Origin: Echinococcus granulosus
Lineage: Eukaryota; Platyhelminthes; Cestoda; Cyclophyllidea; Taeniidae
Reading direction: 5' to 3'
Assembly: GCF_000524195.1 (NCBI RefSeq)
Contig: NW_020170418.1
Span: 164,439-228,438, forward strand
DNA: 64,000 bases
Below are positions 31,402 through 44,489 of the stretch, piece after piece. A program made the translations under genes and the position numbers. The notes beneath the pieces are model-generated. The model did no database searches and had not been told where the DNA came from. It was given only the letters and a program-made list of their open reading frames with translations. Every line of letters starts with the position of its first letter. Position 1 is the first letter of the stretch.

Positions 31402-34400
31402 TTAATCCCTTGGTGTATTGACTTCATGGCTCATTTGAAACCACTTATAGTAAACTTTCATGATCCTCTCCTTCACAAAGCTGTTTAAATGATATTTCGT
31501 CTCCTGACCAATAAAGTCAACGCAACTGTTGCTTAAAAAGGGCATCGTAAAACGCACATAATCGTTTCTATTCACAAATACCCAAAGTCTTTCTGTCGAA
31601 ACCCCTATGGTTTCAACCAAACTCTAGACAATGGACATATCCACAGCAAACCCATCACGCTGGTCATCGTGGCTGTTGGAAAAAGGGATAATCTACACTC
31701 ACTGATATAAGGAACTTGGTTTGGAGTTGAGAAGAAGCCTATCTGAGGTGCCTACAACAAAATATACCCAAAGTCATGCAATTCACCAATTCATGCAGTA
31801 CCGCGATTATCGGTAGCTCATGTTCTCCAGAGTTTTCCATCGCAGGGTGGCACTTATATCTGACGTTCATCTCACCATAAAACGTGATACCTATGTTTTC
31901 TTGACATAGGGATGAAGCTAAGATTTCACGTTAGCAAAGCACATTAGCAGTTAGTTTTGGGAAAACGTGATGACGTAGTTTGGAATGCCTGAAGTTGCCC
32001 TTTGTAAAATTGACTAATTTTGCACCACTTTTCTATCGGGTCACGTTTTCAGGCTTACTGATTTTATTTGCAATAGATTTCCTTCTACTCTTTGCTAGTT
32101 CAAAAGTTTGAAAAGCCCCAAGACAGATTTGCATTGAATAAAGGACAAGCCACTCTTATAGTAATGCTTTTAAGTTGGTAAATTCACAATTATCATCATC
32201 CCTGGGCCATTTACAACACCCCTTAACGATGGTATGCGAGAACAATATGGATGTCCTGAGATTGATCTGTTGTATTGTGACATACCACATAGTGTACAAT
32301 TCCTAATTGTTTGGTTGAAGTAAAAATAAGTTTTAGGACATACGTTCAAGCAGTAAAATTCAGCAAACTTTGGTGTTATTGACAATGACATAGCGATTGT
32401 CCTTCTGGACGCATTCTGGCGATTTCTTTGACCGGCTCACTCAGCTCTCCCAACTGTGCAAGCTAACGTATAAAACTAACGTAGAATATCATCAATAGCT
32501 ATGTATCGGCTATTTCTATGCGATGACTACGTCACAATGCGCATGTTCTAAATAACAAACACTTTCTAACAAATTATTGAGCCCGAAAAATTGTTTTACG
32601 ATAAAAAGCGAGCTTTTTGCTCTGAATGTAGATAAAGAACGAACCTAAAGGCGATAGTGGGCGTACACCAGCATAACACCTTTACCTGAAACATTTACTT
32701 CAAATGCACCGCTCCACCTGTGCCACCGATGTTTATTAGTAGTTGGCTTGAGCTTTATATAACATTTAAAGAAGAAGCAGGAGGAACAATGCGATTACAC
32801 AGTAAGGAGTTTTTTGCTTCCGTCTAGAGTGGACACTTTTGTTATTATCGTACCGTTAACTGTTGCGTAATGACATTTGGCGGATCTCTCTCCTGCTTTC
32901 TTCTGACGTCATTCCACTGCAGAACGACTTTCTCTGATTGCTGATTAGAGGTCTGATTAAAATATTTTAAAGAAGGTTTAACGTTAACACGTAAAAGGTT
33001 TTGACACTACCAGGGATGAAAAGTGTCCCTAGTTAATGGTAATTTTAATTAGCGTAACATTATTAATGATGAGAACGTCCTACCGTTTCTAGGTCAGATT
33101 CAAGTATTTTAGTCATTTTCATTATATCGTTTGAAAGAATAGGCATGTTAAGAAAGAAGCAAATCCTAGCGCCAAGAAGTTGTAGGTACTGCGGCCAGTG
33201 GATTCTTTGTCTCCTTTAGATCACTACTTGAGCGAATTCATTTGAGGGAATTGCACATAGAGGAAATTAGTTTGATTATGCTCTACTTGTTAGCTGTAAA
33301 GAAAAATACAGCTAAATCGCTGTCTACATCATCTTGAGTGTGCATTTTTTACAGTCCCACTTTTGGGGTGGGATCATGAAATTGGACAGCCAGGCCCTAC
33401 TCTTGTATATGGCATGTATTCAATTTACACTCTTGCTTTTTTTGAATCAGTCCGTGGAAGTAAAGTTGGTTTGCTAATCCATTTATAATCAAGAATGTAA
33501 ATATATTTGACTGTATAATATTGAAATAACTTTTCAATTATTGTACTCCCTCCGATGTAAAAAATGTCGTTGTAAGTCAATTTGCAGAAGAAATTGCGAA
33601 ATTTCAGTTAAAAATACACAAATTTAAGCAATCAGAAAGCCTGTCACTGCGATGGCGTTAACTTGTGAGCTGCGACCAAGTTGGGTGTCCTTCGTTAAGC
33701 ATGATTTTAGTGCATAGTATATGAAAGCTATTTGAATTTCGTTTGAAGTGCTCATGTGTGTGTGTGAATAAGCATGTGCACACAAGCACACGCCTGGAGG
33801 TTCACGTGGTTGTCTGTGTTTAAGTCAGTCCAGCTGCTGCGTCTCTTGTAACAACCTCTTAAAGTACAGTGAATACCCAATATCCGCAGCCTGATGTGCT
33901 TAAAATCGGTGGGATTGCACCGTGTTAAGAGAACTTCATCCGAAGCGGATAAAAAGATGTTGCGTTGCGGTGGTCAATTTAAGTAAAATTAACCCCAACC
34001 CCATACAGATTTTGTCTCTTGCGAAAATGTGTGACCAGACTGGCGAGATGTTGCCGCTTCGATCATGTTTAGCCGTTCGACCGGATTTGGAGGCGCAGTG
34101 TCCAAATGACCCAGATACACCAGTTGGGTTAGCATAACACACATTTTCGGGTAAAATTTTAATTCATGTTCTTCTGACCGTTTGAGCAGACCTTACCTTA
34201 CCTAAATGGCACCACGTTGAGAACTGATGCTACCGTGTTTTCGCTTAAGTTCCTTGACTTGATATATAGCTGACAAAGTATGAAGAGACCGTTTGACAAT
34301 GAGTGAATTGGTTCCGCCTTTTGAGAGTGAACAAGGGAATTGCATCTAGTGCTATTGTTTGAGCTTTGATAAGTGTCCCAAAATCCAAATGCATGAGGCA

Positions 34401-34472
34401 AGTCAGAAGACCATGATTCTTTAATTTTTGATGCTGTTCCTAACATCGCAGTGCACCTCAAACGCAGTGTAA
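31402..34472 (-). CDS. candidate three-exon 3' part of an uncharacterised cysteine-rich protein gene
   Basis: Three minus-strand segments join in consistent phase. 34202-34472 has acceptor GCGCAAACAG and donor TTTAG|GTAAGG and is open for 89 codons. 32215-32404 has acceptor GCGTCCAG and donor GTT|GTAAAT. 31402-31623 has acceptor TTGTCTAG and a TAA stop. Together they give about 226 residues. The middle segment contains CLNVCPKTYFYFNQ and CTLCGMSQYNRSISGHPYC. This Cys-x3-Cys-Pro...Cys-x2-Cys...Tyr...Gly...Cys spacing resembles the ephrin-receptor-like (GCC2/GCC3) modules of extracellular proteins. The last segment is basic and aromatic (YYKWFQMSHEVNTPRD). No signal peptide or full domain can be shown. 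If real, its 5' part would lie beyond 34472 on the strand opposite the Musashi promoter region. All acceptors are only moderate, so chance assembly is a serious alternative. Confidence 0.25.
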
Positions 34473-35680
34473 CTGTTTGCGCGCATATATTCCAAAACAA
34501 AACGAGACTACTCTAGCAAAATCTTGACCTGGTAATGGCGTGATATTCAATCGTCACACGATGAATGCAACTGAAAGTAATGTTACAGGAAGCAGTGACC
34601 AGATGCCTCTAGATTTTAGCTTTCAAACAACTTTTAAACAACTTCAAGCGCTTGTTTGGGTTTGGGCGATTGAGGAGGAACGTTTGGAGTACCAAAAGAT
34701 GTAATTCCAGCCTTACGGCTAGAGGCAACGTTAAAAAGAACTATGATTCGGTATATACAAAAAAGAACATCATTTCACATAGATAAGTCACTGGCTTGTA
34801 GTTTAAGCTTCTTCTTGCACAATATCATCCAGACATTTGGTTATCCCTGCTAAAGCTCATACTCTGGTTATAGGAGTGGTGGGTATGCCATTTGTGCTCC
34901 CAATCTTCCACCCTTCAGTACTATCAAAATAGGATTACTTATCGACTTCGACGTATTGCAATGCTGGTGCAATGACTTGACCCCATAAAAGCCGACAGAC
35001 AGTCAAAGCTCCCCCATGTGACTATTTTTTTAGTAACAAATGTTTTACTTAATAAAACGTCCACCACAGCGTAAATAGAACTAGGGTTATAAAGTAAGAA
35101 GTAAGTCTATCAAGATAGTGTAAAAACATGAATTTAATATCATTCATGTTAATGCCATTGTCAGGCAACTTAACAATCGAGAGAGGAAAAAAACTATTCA
35201 ATTTGTAACTAATAGAATTTTAAAATGCCTATATAGTTTCAGGTAAATATCTATTCATAAATGGTATGCATTCTTATAAAGCTACGATTAAACCATTGTG
35301 GATGGCTCTCCGAACTTCTGTGAGCCAAATCAGTTTCTTGACATTCTTTGTTAGATAAATTTTGGCATTGAACTAATTACGACAGCCTCCAACTGCACGC
35401 CTAAACAACCGAAAACCTTTTTTGGTAAAAGAAGAATCGGTTGCGGTTATGCCTAAACCACTCCTACAAAAGCCGCAACTTCATTGGCTGATACTTCAAC
35501 CAGTGAAATCTTAACTTGAAGGTCATAGCACCGGTTGTATAAAGACCTGCGCACTTTATTGGTTGCATTCGACGAATCCGTTTTCCCCGTGATCTTAGAC
35601 CTGTCAGCTGGTTTTAGCAATCAGTTTTATATCCACCAAACCATAGTTTGTGATCACATCTCTGGCGCATATTTATTGGC

Positions 35681-38600
35681 ATGGAAATGGCTCTTGAAAA
35701 CGTTGCTCAAACCGAGACCAATATTAATGATAGAGAAACGCAAAAGAGATCCGAATCCAGGGGTTCCGATTCTGGTGTTGATAATGAGACTTCTTCCCCA
35801 TCTCCACCCTGCATCTCGAACAATAAAACGGCTCAGTTTGAGTTATCAACCTCACCACAACAGCTCACTAATGACCTAGGGTGAGTTTCACGTTATTCTA
35901 CACTTGTCTGATGAGTTCATTTTCAATGTAATATTGGGAACAAATAATCTCAACATATTGTATCAATTTTTACACCAAGGTATTACTTAAACATTTCATA
36001 TAAGTTTACTGAAGAGGTCAGTCAATTATTTTTTAGTCTAAATTCGTTTGCCCATTGTATCTTAAATGGATAAGGAATTGCTTTTGATAACTTTGGTAGG
36101 CATAGCGTATGTTTGCACGGCTAAAATCAGATTCTGCGCTTGTGTATGTTTCGCATCCGTTCCTTTTTGTCCCTTAGTTTGATTCACTTCTTTGGTAAAG
36201 CTATAAAATCGGCGTAGAATTAAATCTTGATGTCGATTTTTTTAGACTTTTAAAATTTTAGAATGCAATATTTGAATTAAATAACTGGCCTCTTAAAGCA
36301 TTTGTTTCCTCTTTAGGAAAATGTTTGTTGGGGGGTTGAGTCACACTACTACGGAGGGTAAGTTTGTTGCAGTTTTCAATGCCATATGCATACGCATTTG
36401 ATAAGGAAGACTGTGTCCAGTGTCAAAGAACTTGATTTGAGATTCGTTATTTTCAGCTCTAAACGCTAGTTTTCGCAGTAGCTTACGTGTTTGGCCAAAA
36501 TAAAATTTGCATACATACCTGCAATACATTCCTTTTTTCTTATAGAAACTCTCAAAACTTACTTTGGAAAGTATGGTAACATCAAAGAAACCACTGTTAT
36601 GCGAGATCCCAATAACTTAAGATCAAGGTAAGCATTTAATTTTGTTATACATAAATTTGATCACAGCCCGTTTTGTACATTCACCTACTCAGTTTTCTTG
36701 CACTAGTTTCGGCGATTATTCACATTTTTGACTGCTCGCTATTGAGGGCAGCTCATACTAATTAAGGAAAGGGGAAAGTTGGTTCTGAATGGTATAAATT
36801 GGATTAAACAACGGGCCCTATTGGCCGAGGGTGACACCCTCTAATTGTACCAGTTTCGACTTGACTACATGTTTAGGCAGTGACCTGTGCGGTTAAACAA
36901 GGATGTTTTATTTCTTCATACACGCCCTCCAAATCATCAAAAGTAGCCTCCCACTTTGACATTTGGTGTTTTCACAGCAGTGTCTTGGTGTGATTAGCCT
37001 TTTAAGCAGTCAACTAAGCTTTGAACTCAGCGTTAGCACTCTTATCCTCACATAGGGGATTTGGATTTGTTACCTTTGAGGATTCAGCTGCTGTAGGAAA
37101 GGTGCTGGAAAGTGGACCACACTACCTTGAGTCAAAAAAGGTATGGCCTTTGCAAATACGCCTTCATATTCAGTTTATATGCTTTGCTATGTTTCATTTA
37201 TTGTCTTTAAAAAATTAATTAAGGCATTACTGTTTGAAAGTCTTTGAATGTACAGTCGGAGGAATGGAAGTCGCCTAATTGAAATATTGTACTGCAAGAC
37301 TCGCCACTGCGTTGCCCAACCAGCAATTACTGTGAAGGGAGTTGGGAGATGAATGGAAGCTGACTTTTAGTTATTTATAGGGCTAAATATGTCTATTACT
37401 TATCGAAATAACGATGTTGTAGACATGGAGATGGGTGTTTTTTTAATTTATACAGACCTCTAGTGTTCAAAATGGACTCAAGGAAGAATTTCAAATGCGC
37501 AATATAATAAAATGCAAACTTAACAGATGCTTTGAAGCACTTTGTTTTCATTTTCACGCACTTATTCTTAAGGCGTGTCTTAAAGTACTCTTTAAAATGA
37601 AAACTATTTATTTATTTGGAAAATTGAAAAATGTTGACTCTTGACGAATCACCTTGATCATCAATCCGGTTTCACGTATTATTGTCCAAATCTGACCAAA
37701 CTGAGGAAAGCTGCTGGCCAATCTAGGGTTCTACGCAAGTAGTAAAAAGAATAAGCCTACTTAAATAGGGGGCTCAATTTAATCACAGTTGCTGCTGAAT
37801 AAGCTAAGGACTTCTTTCGTTGCAATCTTTTTAGCAACTGATTTCTTGTTATTCTAATCCTAATCTTTTCCTGCCTTAGATTGATCCGAAACTGGCAGTG
37901 CCTCGAATACCAGCCCAGAACTCGAAGGTATGCAATCGCCTTGTAAGATGCAAAGGTCTGTTAGAATGTAAACGGTCTCTAAGAACTTGTACCTCCTAGT
38001 AAATTATGTATGGCGCTTCCATACATTACGCGTGCATATTCGGATAAATTTACACCGAATTTCAGCAGCAAAGTGTAAAGTGGTAAAATGCATAACATTT
38101 AACAAGTAGCTAGAGGTTGTTTCTTTTTCAAAGTAACATTTGCGGCACGAAGCTATGATTGATGTTGGGCTACAATCGAACTAACTTGCCCTAATAGTGT
38201 TGTGAAGCGGTAAAGCTTGCACCAAAATGCGGTTTTAGGTTCATGTTTCAGGTTCTGAATCAATCTATTTATTTGTATATCTATGTACATAACTGACTCA
38301 TAACAGGGTTTTTTGTGTTTGCATATCAGTTGGGAATACTGAACTGATAAGATACAATATTTGGAAATTTCAGTTGCATTATGCTCAAGAATGGAGGAAA
38401 CTTACCTCAAAGCCTCGAGTTTTGGTAAAAATAATGACTATAATGCAAAAACTTACCTAACGGGCCAAAATGGCAGCGTGAACTGCAGGGACTCTATTTG
38501 TGATGTCACATTTCAGACTTCAGCCAAAACAAGGAAGGTGTTCGTTGGTGGAGTGGCGGACAGCACTACGAACGAGGAAATAGCGAATTACTTCAGCCAG

Positions 38601-41600
38601 TACGGAAGGGTACGTTATTTACGTGGGAGTTGGCATCGTCCCTTTCGAAATCCCATCGATTTCCACTCATGCTATGTCGACACAATTCGTGAATCGTGCG
38701 AATAGAGGGCACTCGTACCTCGTGGGCTTTTGTGCTCATTCGCTGTCTGTGGTCTGGCGACACCACTGTCTCGATGAAGGCGGGTAACTAGGTCAAGTCG
38801 GTGGCTAGAAAGGTAGGAGAGAGGCGCCTTGAGAGTAGATAATGCTACGCGTCGCCTCCACTGTCGATTGGAGTGATCCTTTCCTCCTCACTTTTCCCTA
38901 AAAACCTACCACAAGTACTATCGAGTGGAGGGAGGCAGTCCCGAAAGGTACGCAGATGTCAGTTTGAAAAATCCTATTCCTATGCACCTATAGCGGATTT
39001 CTCATTTATGATTCACTTTGTAGAAAAGCAAGATTTTAAGTAACAGCAAAATGAGGCGGGACCGCCTGCAGTACCTGCGACCACTTTTGTGATCGTTTTG
39101 GCGCTCTTTTTTCCGCCTGCTGGCAGCCCATCAGCTAGTGCACAAGACGTAGGTGTGGTGCTTGACAAACGGCCCAGAAATGAGTCATTACGGGCTTTAA
39201 AATTTCGCTTGAAAGCGTATCCATATCTCGTTTCCACCAAAGGAGCTTTAACAATTGCCTAAAGCAGATCGTGTGTTGTAGGGCCAACTGGGTTCATATT
39301 TCATTTTCTTCACCCTCCAAGCCCAAAAAAATGAGCCTCATCAATTTAGATCTGTTTGCATTTTCGGTATTTTCCAAGACAGCAATCACTTACGTGTTTA
39401 TTTCAAGGTCTCCTTCTGTGCCGTGAGTGATGTAGTCTTTCCAGCGTGCTCTGTAAGATTACTTCAAAGTGTTTTCAAACGCCAAGGCCGTCAGTGAATC
39501 TTAATAAATCCAAAGCTTTTAGGGTTATAGGAAGACTTGGGCATATTTCACTCTGATACAATCAAAGAACTGGGCTATATTTTGGTGAAAATGTATTTTA
39601 AAAAGCAAAATATCTCATAAACCAACTTTAAGCCTAAAAAGCGATCCGGTCAACACATATTTGCGCTACTCAATGTCGGTTGTCAGACTTATCTGTCTTC
39701 CTTTTCAAAAAGGATTTATAAGTACAGATTTAGTTCAATCATTCAATTTTACGCACTATTCCATGTTAATAGGATGTCAGATTGACAGAAAGTCAATAAT
39801 CACACTGACGATAATATGAAATTATCCTTTGATTATGCCATGGGAAAGTGTGATGTTAGCACATTGAAAGGTGTGGTTTTTAGGTGTTCTAGGAAGATGG
39901 CTGTAAAGTTGGCGACTTCATCTGACGAAAACTCTTGACAAGAAAAGCTTTTGTTGAAGCAAGATACCGTCGACACCGTACTTATGACCATAAAGGCTTC
40001 CTCACAATTTTATGTGCTTATTCCTTTCCTATATGCGGTAATAGAAAGCGATTACTTTTTTATATCATGCACAGAATATGCCATACTCTTTGTCTAACCA
40101 CATTTTCCCTTTTTTGCAACAGCTTGAAACCTATGGACTAATGATGGATAGGGAAACAAACAGACACCGTGGTACGTAAGGAACCGTGAAGTTTGTATGC
40201 TTATTTCATGGGTGAAAATTTAGAGATCACAACAAGTCAAAAATTCCAACTTGGTATTTTGTTCCATTATTTTCGGCTTTCTTGATAAGTATCCTCATTT
40301 TACCCTTGCCAGCATTTGCTCGTAGCTACTTTGCAACAAAAAGTGCATTGGATGAGCTAATTATATCGTTTTGGTTGAGTGATTTCTCTTTTTTCATGAT
40401 AATACTTAAGAGCAAGTAGAATTTCTGAGTTCAATAAAAAACTTCCGTTGTAATCATTTAGCCCCTGCCTCTAGGCCGTGTCCAACGCCTGGTAATGGTC
40501 AGCTACATGATTAATCAAACCATTTTTGTCGTAGCTTACTTTTGCGCAAATGAAAAAAAGGATGGGAAGAAGTTTCATGTTTTTTTAAACTACTTTAGGG
40601 AAGTGATTTTTTAGATTATGCTACACACCGCTTGAAGATATAAATTAAATAGGTATCCCCCTTCCGCTAACCCAATGGGGGGCAACGCTTTGGACGTTCC
40701 GAATTTCTGGGACAAATTTAAATTTACTGCCATTGCTGCCGCTGTTGCTTCGTATTTTAATGTTGGCCATTTCGACAGCAAAAATGCCCTGAGGACTTTC
40801 GGAAGAATCATTCGTTGGTTGCCGCGTTGATTACCATTCCATTTGTTACGGAGGCTGGCGTAGCAGTCGCAGAGAGCGCAATCGACCCCGCTGCCTGATC
40901 CACGCAGTCGCTTGCGCCTCGCATGCGTGTCGTCAGAGCGCTCCTGCATTTATTCACACGCGGTTAATTCTAAAACATGCAGAATTTATCTGTTTCAACA
41001 TTAAACTTCACCTCACCTGTATAAAATCTACTTGTAAACTTTTGAAGCCCAGCGATTCACCTTTTACTTCCTTCCCTGGCAGTGGAAAGGTTTTGCCTAG
41101 AGAAAATTCAGCCTAGAGACTAAAAATCATGCGATTTCATGAATTTAATTCTAGCGGTAGAATGCTGATACCCTGGAGGTGATGATTAATGTCACATTGG
41201 TTAAGATAAACCGCCTTGACCGAAGAGTCACTGACAAAGGCATTTTTTGGTATTTTCAACTGACTTTAGCTATTTATTTGCTCGTTTTTGGATAGTTGGA
41301 AATAAGGGGACTTTCTTTTATCATTTGCGCCTTTTATAAGCCTTAATATACTGATAGCGCCTGAAATGCAGTTAGAGACTTGCTTATCTTGAAAATCACG
41401 TGCTGAATTTGGTGCGCACGTAAACTTCTAAACTCGACAGTTTGCTGTCTGCGAAAGGGCTGGAAAATGCACCAACTGGCTAGGTCCCAGCCCTGGTTTA
41501 GCTTCTGAAGAAGTTTGCTCACACTCCCGGGTGATTGTGCATGCTGCTGGCATTATTTACAACAGCATAATAGTGGACTCTTAATGTGGCTTAACCAAAC

Positions 41601-43242
41601 TCATAAGGAGCTGGTAAACATTTCAATCATTTCACCTAGACGATGAGTTTGCATTGTCGATCGTGTCTACCTATTCGTCGTATTTTGAATTCACTATATT
41701 TTGATAAACCACGCAATAAGAGCTTCCCGACAAGATTGATGGGCTATGGCCCGTCTCTTTTTAATTGTTTAGGTTTCGCTTTTGTGACTTTCGAAAATGT
41801 GGATGCTGCCAATAAGGTTTGCGAAATCCGTTATCACAGGTTGGATAATAAGAGGGCAAGTTATTGTGCCACCTTTCTATTTTACTCACTTTCTGAACCA
41901 CTGAAAAATCAGCATTAATGCATTGAGAGGATATGGAATCTTTCACCGCTTGTTTAGAGCAAAATTTAAACGTATTTTATCAAAATAACCATTTGTTAAT
42001 GAATAGATTGGTTTGCATTTATTTTATTGCAATAGAATTGCATAATTTAAGAGCGGTGGCATATATCTCACTCGCATCATAAATCTAAAATGTGAAAAGT
42101 CGGACTTTTTAAGCAAATTTATATAAATCTCTATCACAATTTCTGAGGTTATTAAATCCTCGGCTTATTGTGTGGTTTTAAACAAGCATTATTTGCACAC
42201 GCCGTGTGGCTGTGTAGTAAGAATAAACTTGTCCTCCTCTCTCCTCCAGGTGGAAGTAAAACGTGCCTTGCCCAAAGAAGTAATGAAGGGAGTAAACAAT
42301 TGCCAAAAAGCTAATCAAACATTTACCAGACACGCAATTGGTGAGTCTCCATTTATCAAGCTCTCGATTTGAAAATGCATGTGAGAAATTTGATTAAATG
42401 ACCGGAAGTGGTGTCTAACATGTCCGTCGAACAGAAGTGCCAACTGGAGGGGAGTGAGATCAAACCCTAAAGGAGACTTTTAGAGGCCTAGTCATCATGC
42501 CATTAGAGTCCATGACCATGAGTTGGGCAGTGGACTCGTAGAACGAACACCAGTCATTTTAACTTTAGACGGTTCATTTATTATGCATTACTGTTTCCCG
42601 GGGGGTGTTGTGTTTATAAGAGTCTATTTTCGAATCGGATGCTAGATATGATGCTGTGGCGTCAAGTTGCAAACATCCGTTCCATGCATGAATCTGTGCG
42701 ATGATCACAATTAGGTTTAAGGAAAATCATGAGTTGTTCTAACTTCATTTGAGCTGAATATTTGTGATTCGGTCATGAAATATTTTGAAATTGATTTGCT
42801 TTCATCATGTGGATGCTATTGATGACCAGGTATTCATTAATTAAACACATGGGTGATTTTTATTGAATAGTTCCTCAAGGTGAGTTTCGATGTCACATAG
42901 GTATCATTATAATTGGCCGATTTTGTAGATTACCCACGTCCAATGGCATCTCAAAGTGAAATAGTATACTGCTATTTCATGAGTGTTAATAGCAACAATT
43001 GGTTGCCCTGTCATTTCTATGGTCCTTCACTAACTCTCTCCATTCCAGCCGTGTATGCGAATAATTTTTCATTGGGAACCTACAACCCGTCTGCGAATGC
43101 TGCAGCAACCTTAAGTCCTCCAGCGGGTGCATACACGTATTTGCCCGGATACTACCTTCCTGGTGGAGATTATCCCTACAACTCCAACCTATTCTTACCT
43201 CAATATTGGAATAACTTCGTGGGAAATGTTATGCAGAATTAA
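35681..43242 (+). CDS. Musashi-type RNA-binding protein with two RRMs
   Basis: Musashi proteins bind UAG-containing sites in mRNA 3' ends and control translation, typically in stem and neural cells. Coding exons: 35681-35880, 36317-36357, 36546-36627, 37056-37140, 37880-37927, 38517-38609, 40123-40171, 41773-41855, 42250-42340, 42929-42955 and 43049-43242, giving 330 residues with the last 93-nt gap spliced. Residues 1-66 are a Ser/Asn/Glu-rich leader. RRM1 has RNP2 MFVGGL (69-74) and RNP1 RGFGFVTF (108-115) and runs into KKIDPK. RRM2 has RNP2 VFVGGV (160-165) and RNP1 RGFAFVTF (199-206). The run NKVCEIRYH followed by VEVKRALPKEV is the Musashi signature that separates it from DAZAP1 and hnRNPs. 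The tail is rich in Asn, Tyr and Pro and ends at TAA 43240-43242. All junctions keep frame. The intron after RRM2's VCEIRYHRLDNKR has GC-AG ends. The ATG at 35681 is the first in the leader frame; a further upstream exon is possible. Confidence 0.94.
38610..41772 (+). other. two long Musashi introns flanking the 49-nt exon
   Basis: Introns 38610-40122 and 40172-41772 split RRM2. The first begins with a GC-richer block (38630-39240) unlike typical intron sequence. The second has another at about 40840-40945 (CpG-rich, with a minus-strand open frame). Both look like old insertions, probably repeat-derived. No intact element or terminal repeat was identified. Confidence 0.4.
41856..42249 (+). 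other. Musashi intron with GC-AG ends
   Basis: The exon ends AATAAGAGG and the intron begins GCAAGTTATT. The acceptor is CTCTCCTCCAG before GTGGAAGTAAAACG. Only this junction keeps RRM2 in frame (DNKR then VEVKRALPKE). The next GT would shift the frame. Confidence 0.85.
42956..43048 (+). other. putative 93-nt intron in the last Musashi coding block, frame-neutral
   Basis: The interval starts GTGAAATAG, ends in a strong pyrimidine tract (CTCTCTCCATTCCAG), is exactly 31 codons long and contains no in-frame stop. Spliced, MASQ joins TVYANN. Retained, it adds a hydrophobic, Cys/Tyr-rich 31-residue insert (SEIVYCYFMSV...) unlike the Asn/Tyr/Pro-rich tail around it. The pyrimidine tract and composition favour an intron, but retention cannot be excluded. 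Confidence 0.55.
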
Positions 43243-44460
43243 AACTGCATGAATCCCCCGTTGCATCAATTGCTGATGTCCACCCTATACTAATTTTCGA
43301 AAACCTCCTGTACAAAAAGCTTATCCCTCAAATGTTCTTAACCCCTTCTCCCTTAAATGGTCTTTCTAATTTCGAGCTGCTCACTTCCAAAGTTATTTTT
43401 TTTTATCCGATCACATAAACGACACAAGAAAATGGAGCAGTCTTGTGATTATGCATTTTGCGAAACATCGGGTGTTTCTTCTACGCCTTTTTGAAGTTTG
43501 TGATATTCTCTTCAACCGACCCTCCTCTTCGTCCTACATTCGAAGTCCTGGTTCGAGGATCTACAGATGCCCAAACCAGAAATTGAAATAATCTCCGTTG
43601 AACGAACAATCTTAATGGCAAGCCACGGGTCTAGTGGTTAAACCTATGGAATCTCTGTTTACCTGTTGCAATTTCTTGGATCGTGTTTTTTTGGAAATAT
43701 CGGCAGCTCATGCTAACACCCTTCCTATGTAAAATACAATCTACCCTTTTTTTTCTGATGCCATGTTTGCTTGATGCTGTACACAAACTGCTATTCTAGT
43801 TATCTCAACCCTGTCTTTGGAAAATAAGGTGGCTATTGAAATTTCTTGTTTCCTTATGTTAAGCTGTAAGCCATTTACTGATAGAAGACCTTTGGAAAGC
43901 TGTTTGGCAAAAGAAACACTAGTGTGGGTATATTTTGGTATTTAAGGATGCAAATGCCTTGAATATCACTTAACAGCATCGAAAGATGTCATGATTTTTA
44001 AGCAAACAACGTAGTCTCGCACCCAAATCGTCTAATGTTAATGAGCTCATAGTTAATTTAAAACAAAGAACATATCGTCGATGCGCAGTTTAAAGTGAGT
44101 AAAAGTGCCAGCAGTCAGTAAGGGCCACAAATAATCAAAAAGAGAAATTGTTGAAGAAATCGCTTTACCGTGAATGCTGCTGAAATGACTAGTGAGAGGA
44201 CTGACGCTGTCGTCCCTGCTCTTGACATCGACAAGTTGGCACTTTTTGGACATTTCAACATTACCATTTAAGGGGATTCCTGCTTTCGTTGCTACTTCAG
44301 AGTCGTATTCCGTCATTTGATTGTCTTTGCCAAAACTTCACTCATAGTCAAAAGATGTGATTGTGAATTGAGGGTTGGGTTTTGGCTTGAAAAGGCGTTG
44401 CCTCAGTCACGGGTTTAACGTGGTGAGTTTATGGGTGCGTACACTGGGAGAGTCTGGGTA

Positions 44461-44489
44461 TGTGTGCGTGTGTGTGTGTGTGTGTGTGT
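44461..44489. repeat. (TG)n microsatellite with one interruption
   Basis: TGTGTGCG followed by ten TG units, 29 bases in all. Confidence 0.9.

Noticed and set aside
33936..34142. Minus-strand frame downstream of the 34202 donor
   Set aside because: It lies in the presumed intron, has no matching acceptor, and its GC-richer composition suggests a repeat fragment.
35535..35879. 114-codon frame overlapping Musashi exon 1
   Set aside because: It begins at a TTG and runs out of frame with the RRM-joined leader; only the frame from 35681 splices into RRM1.
43540..43650. tRNA-like motifs (GGTTCGAGGAT and CTAGTGGTTAAAC)
   Set aside because: The boxes are in the wrong order and no acceptor stem pairs.
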